From: Lentzea sp033794685
GTDB lineage: Bacteria; Actinomycetota; Actinomycetes; Mycobacteriales; Pseudonocardiaceae
Length of the DNA stretch: 64,000 nt
Strand: one strand, 5' to 3'
Assembly: GCA_033794685.1 (NCBI GenBank)
Contig: JARAYZ010000008.1
Below the pieces are notes generated by a model. The model was not told the DNA's origin and ran no database searches. It saw nothing but the letters and a program-made list of their open reading frames with translations. Each line of letters starts with the position of its first letter. Position 1 is the first letter of the stretch. The position numbers and the translations under genes were made by a program. Of this stretch, positions 62,709-64,000 are shown piece after piece.

Positions 62709-63656
62709 TCAGCCCACCTCGGTGTTCGTCCAGGCGACCCACGGCGCCACGTGGAAGTACTGCTGTGACACGGCCTCGCCGACATCACGCACGGTCTTCT
62801 GCAGTGCCGCGAGCCGTTTCGGCAGGTCGTCGAGCAGGTCGTGCGGCCGTAGGAACTCGAGCTCACTGCGTGCCTTGCCGAGCAACCGCAACGCCTCCGC
62901 ACGTGCACCGACACGCACGGACGGTTGGTTCTCCAGTTGCTCCAGGCACGACTCGGCCTGCCTCAGCGCGTGGAACACCGACCGCGGGAACAGCCTGTCC
63001 AACAACAGGAACTGCACCACTCTCGACGCGTCCAACGCCCCGCGGTACGTCCTCAGATACGTGTCGTGCGCACCGGCAGACCGCAACACCGTGACCCATC
63101 CCGGCGAAGAAGCCTTGTCGCCCACACGAGCCAACAACAGCCGCACGATCATGTCGACACGCTCAACAGACCGCCCCAGAACCAGGAACCGCCACCCGTC
63201 GTCCCGCGACATCGTGGAGTCCGCGAGCCCTGCGAACATCGCCGCCCGTTCCTCCACAAAGCTGAAGAAAGCGTGCGGCCCCATCGTGCGCGCGTAGGTC
63301 TGCCGTTCCGCGACGGCGTTCCACATCGCGTTGAGGCACTCCCACATTTCGGTCGACACGACCTCACGAGCACCACGCGTGTTCTCGCGCGCGCTGTTGA
63401 CCGACGACACGATCGAACTGGGGTTGTCCTTGTTGTACGCCACGAGTTCCGTCAGCGACCACACGTCGAACTGGTCACCGCCGGCCGGAGGCGTGATCCC
63501 CAGAACCGTCAGCAACTGACGCGACGTCGCGTCAGGGTCGACGGTCGCGTCCTCCAGCAACTGGTGGACCGAGACGTCCAGGATGCGCGCCGTGTCGTCC
63601 GCCCGTTCGACGTAGCGGCCGATCCAGTACAGCGACTCAGCGTTGCGTGCCAGCAT
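62709..63656 (-). CDS. Alpha-E domain protein
   Basis: The 315-residue all-helical protein opens MLARNAESLYWIGRYVERAD, the alpha-E signature, and continues with the RYVERAD...Y...L motif and FLLLDRLFPRSVFHALRQAESCLEQLE. Alpha-E proteins are always found with ATP-grasp and transglutaminase partners and are proposed to make or modify a peptide tag. It lies between those two genes here. Confidence 0.93.
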   Translation of the reverse strand: MLARNAESLYWIGRYVERADDTARILDVSVHQLLEDATVDPDATSRQLLTVLGITPPAGGDQFDVWSLTELVAYNKDNPSSIVSSVNSARENTRGAREVVSTEMWECLNAMWNAVAERQTYARTMGPHAFFSFVEERAAMFAGLADSTMSRDDGWRFLVLGRSVERVDMIVRLLLARVGDKASSPGWVTVLRSAGAHDTYLRTYRGALDASRVVQFLLLDRLFPRSVFHALRQAESCLEQLENQPSVRVGARAEALRLLGKARSELEFLRPHDLLDDLPKRLAALQKTVRDVGEAVSQQYFHVAPWVAWTNTEVG

Positions 63657-63669
63657 TTCGCGCGCCTCC

Positions 63670-64000
63670 TTACTGCTGCTGTTGTTGCTGCTGTTGCTGG
63701 GAAGTGGTCAGCTCCGGCCCCTGCTCGGCTGCCGCGGCCTCCATCTGGGACGCTCCGGCGAGCCCGGGCTGCGCCAACTCCCGTTCCTGCGTCGACGACT
63801 TCGCCGCCAGCACCCACGTGTCCTTCGAACCGCCACCCTGCGACGAGTTGACGATCAGACTGCCCTCGGGCAACGCGACGCGCGTCAGCCCACCGGGCAG
63901 CACGAAGATGAAGTTCCCGTCGTTGACCGCGAACGGCCGCAGATCCACGTGCCGCGGCGCCAGCTTGTCGCCCACCTTGGTCGGCACCGTGCTGAGCTGC
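63670..64000 (-). CDS. Circularly permuted ATP-grasp protein (C-terminal part)
   Basis: The visible part is the C-terminal 109 residues (TKVGDKLAPRHVDLRPFAVNDGNFIFVLPGGLTRVALPEGSLIVNSSQGGGSKDTWVLA). This is the typical end of the circularly permuted type 2 ATP-grasp family (DUF404/DUF407). The L-P-G-G-L-T-R-V and Q-G-G-G-S-K-D-T-W-V motifs are diagnostic. It ends in a Gln-rich tail of nine consecutive Gln encoded by CAG/CAA codons. The N-terminus and start lie beyond 64000. Confidence 0.9.
   Translation of the reverse strand, partial: QLSTVPTKVGDKLAPRHVDLRPFAVNDGNFIFVLPGGLTRVALPEGSLIVNSSQGGGSKDTWVLAAKSSTQERELAQPGLAGASQMEAAAAEQGPELTTSQQQQQQQQQ

Noticed and set aside
63670..63705. Triplet-repeat expansion as an assembly artefact
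   Set aside because: Mixed CAG and CAA codons in frame with a proper stop argue for a genuine Gln tail.
1..64000. tRNA, rRNA, insertion sequences, prophage, CRISPR
   Set aside because: None of their characteristic sequences or genes were seen on either strand.

Overview
The window is a high-GC chromosome segment with compact, often overlapping genes, GTG and TTG starts, XRE/DUF5753-DUF397 regulators, many secreted proteins and leaderless promoters. This points to a filamentous actinomycete, most likely of the Pseudonocardiales (Lentzea, Saccharothrix or Actinosynnema type); the genus is an inference. From memory, the gene order dnaG, dgt, glyS, smtB-zur, uppS, recO, era, corC-like, ybeY, phoH, rsmE, dnaJ, hrcA, hemW, sir, cysH and lepA follows the Mycobacterium tuberculosis Rv2343c-Rv2404c region, with lineage-specific genes inserted between the core genes.

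Layout. 1-10.4 kb: a partial gene, dnaG, an ECF41 sigma factor, a secreted intradiol dioxygenase, two methyltransferases (one with an Ig-like insert), a CMD-family protein, a lone DUF5753 protein, a serpin, dgt and a DUF218 protein. 10.4-14.3 kb: peptidase E, a secreted serine hydrolase whose coding sequence carries a perfect AT-rich palindrome, and three membrane proteins. 14.3-19.3 kb: glyS, a TPR protein, an ABM-domain protein, smtB-zur and a TPR protein that seems to start at ATC. 19.2-27.6 kb: a long minus-strand run, phoH-ybeY-corC-like-deaminase-like-era-recO-uppS, then small genes and a metal-linked permease pair. 27.7-35.3 kb: GNAT, HIT, TetR, a hydrolase, hrcA-dnaJ-rsmE and hemW.

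35.3-44.1 kb is an assimilatory sulfur operon. A leader peptide with alternative hairpins precedes sir, a small zinc ribbon, cysH (APS reductase type), cysD, cysN, a sulfonate-type ABC transporter and a sirohydrochlorin chelatase. The genes together import sulfonate, activate and reduce sulfate, reduce sulfite, and finish the siroheme cofactor.

44.1-58.4 kb is accessory: a secreted protein behind overlapping palindromes, a MarR/DJ-1 pair with twin operators, echA, a secreted guanyl RNase with its barstar, an amino-acid permease, tandem DUF885 proteins, nitronate monooxygenase, a GH18 chitinase with a DasR-like site in its promoter, a small HD alarmone-hydrolase-like protein and a methyltransferase. 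58.4-64 kb: lepA, a PemK/MazF-like protein without a visible antitoxin, an XRE-DUF397 pair, and a transglutaminase / alpha-E / ATP-grasp operon that runs off the window. No tRNA, rRNA, IS element, prophage or CRISPR array was seen.
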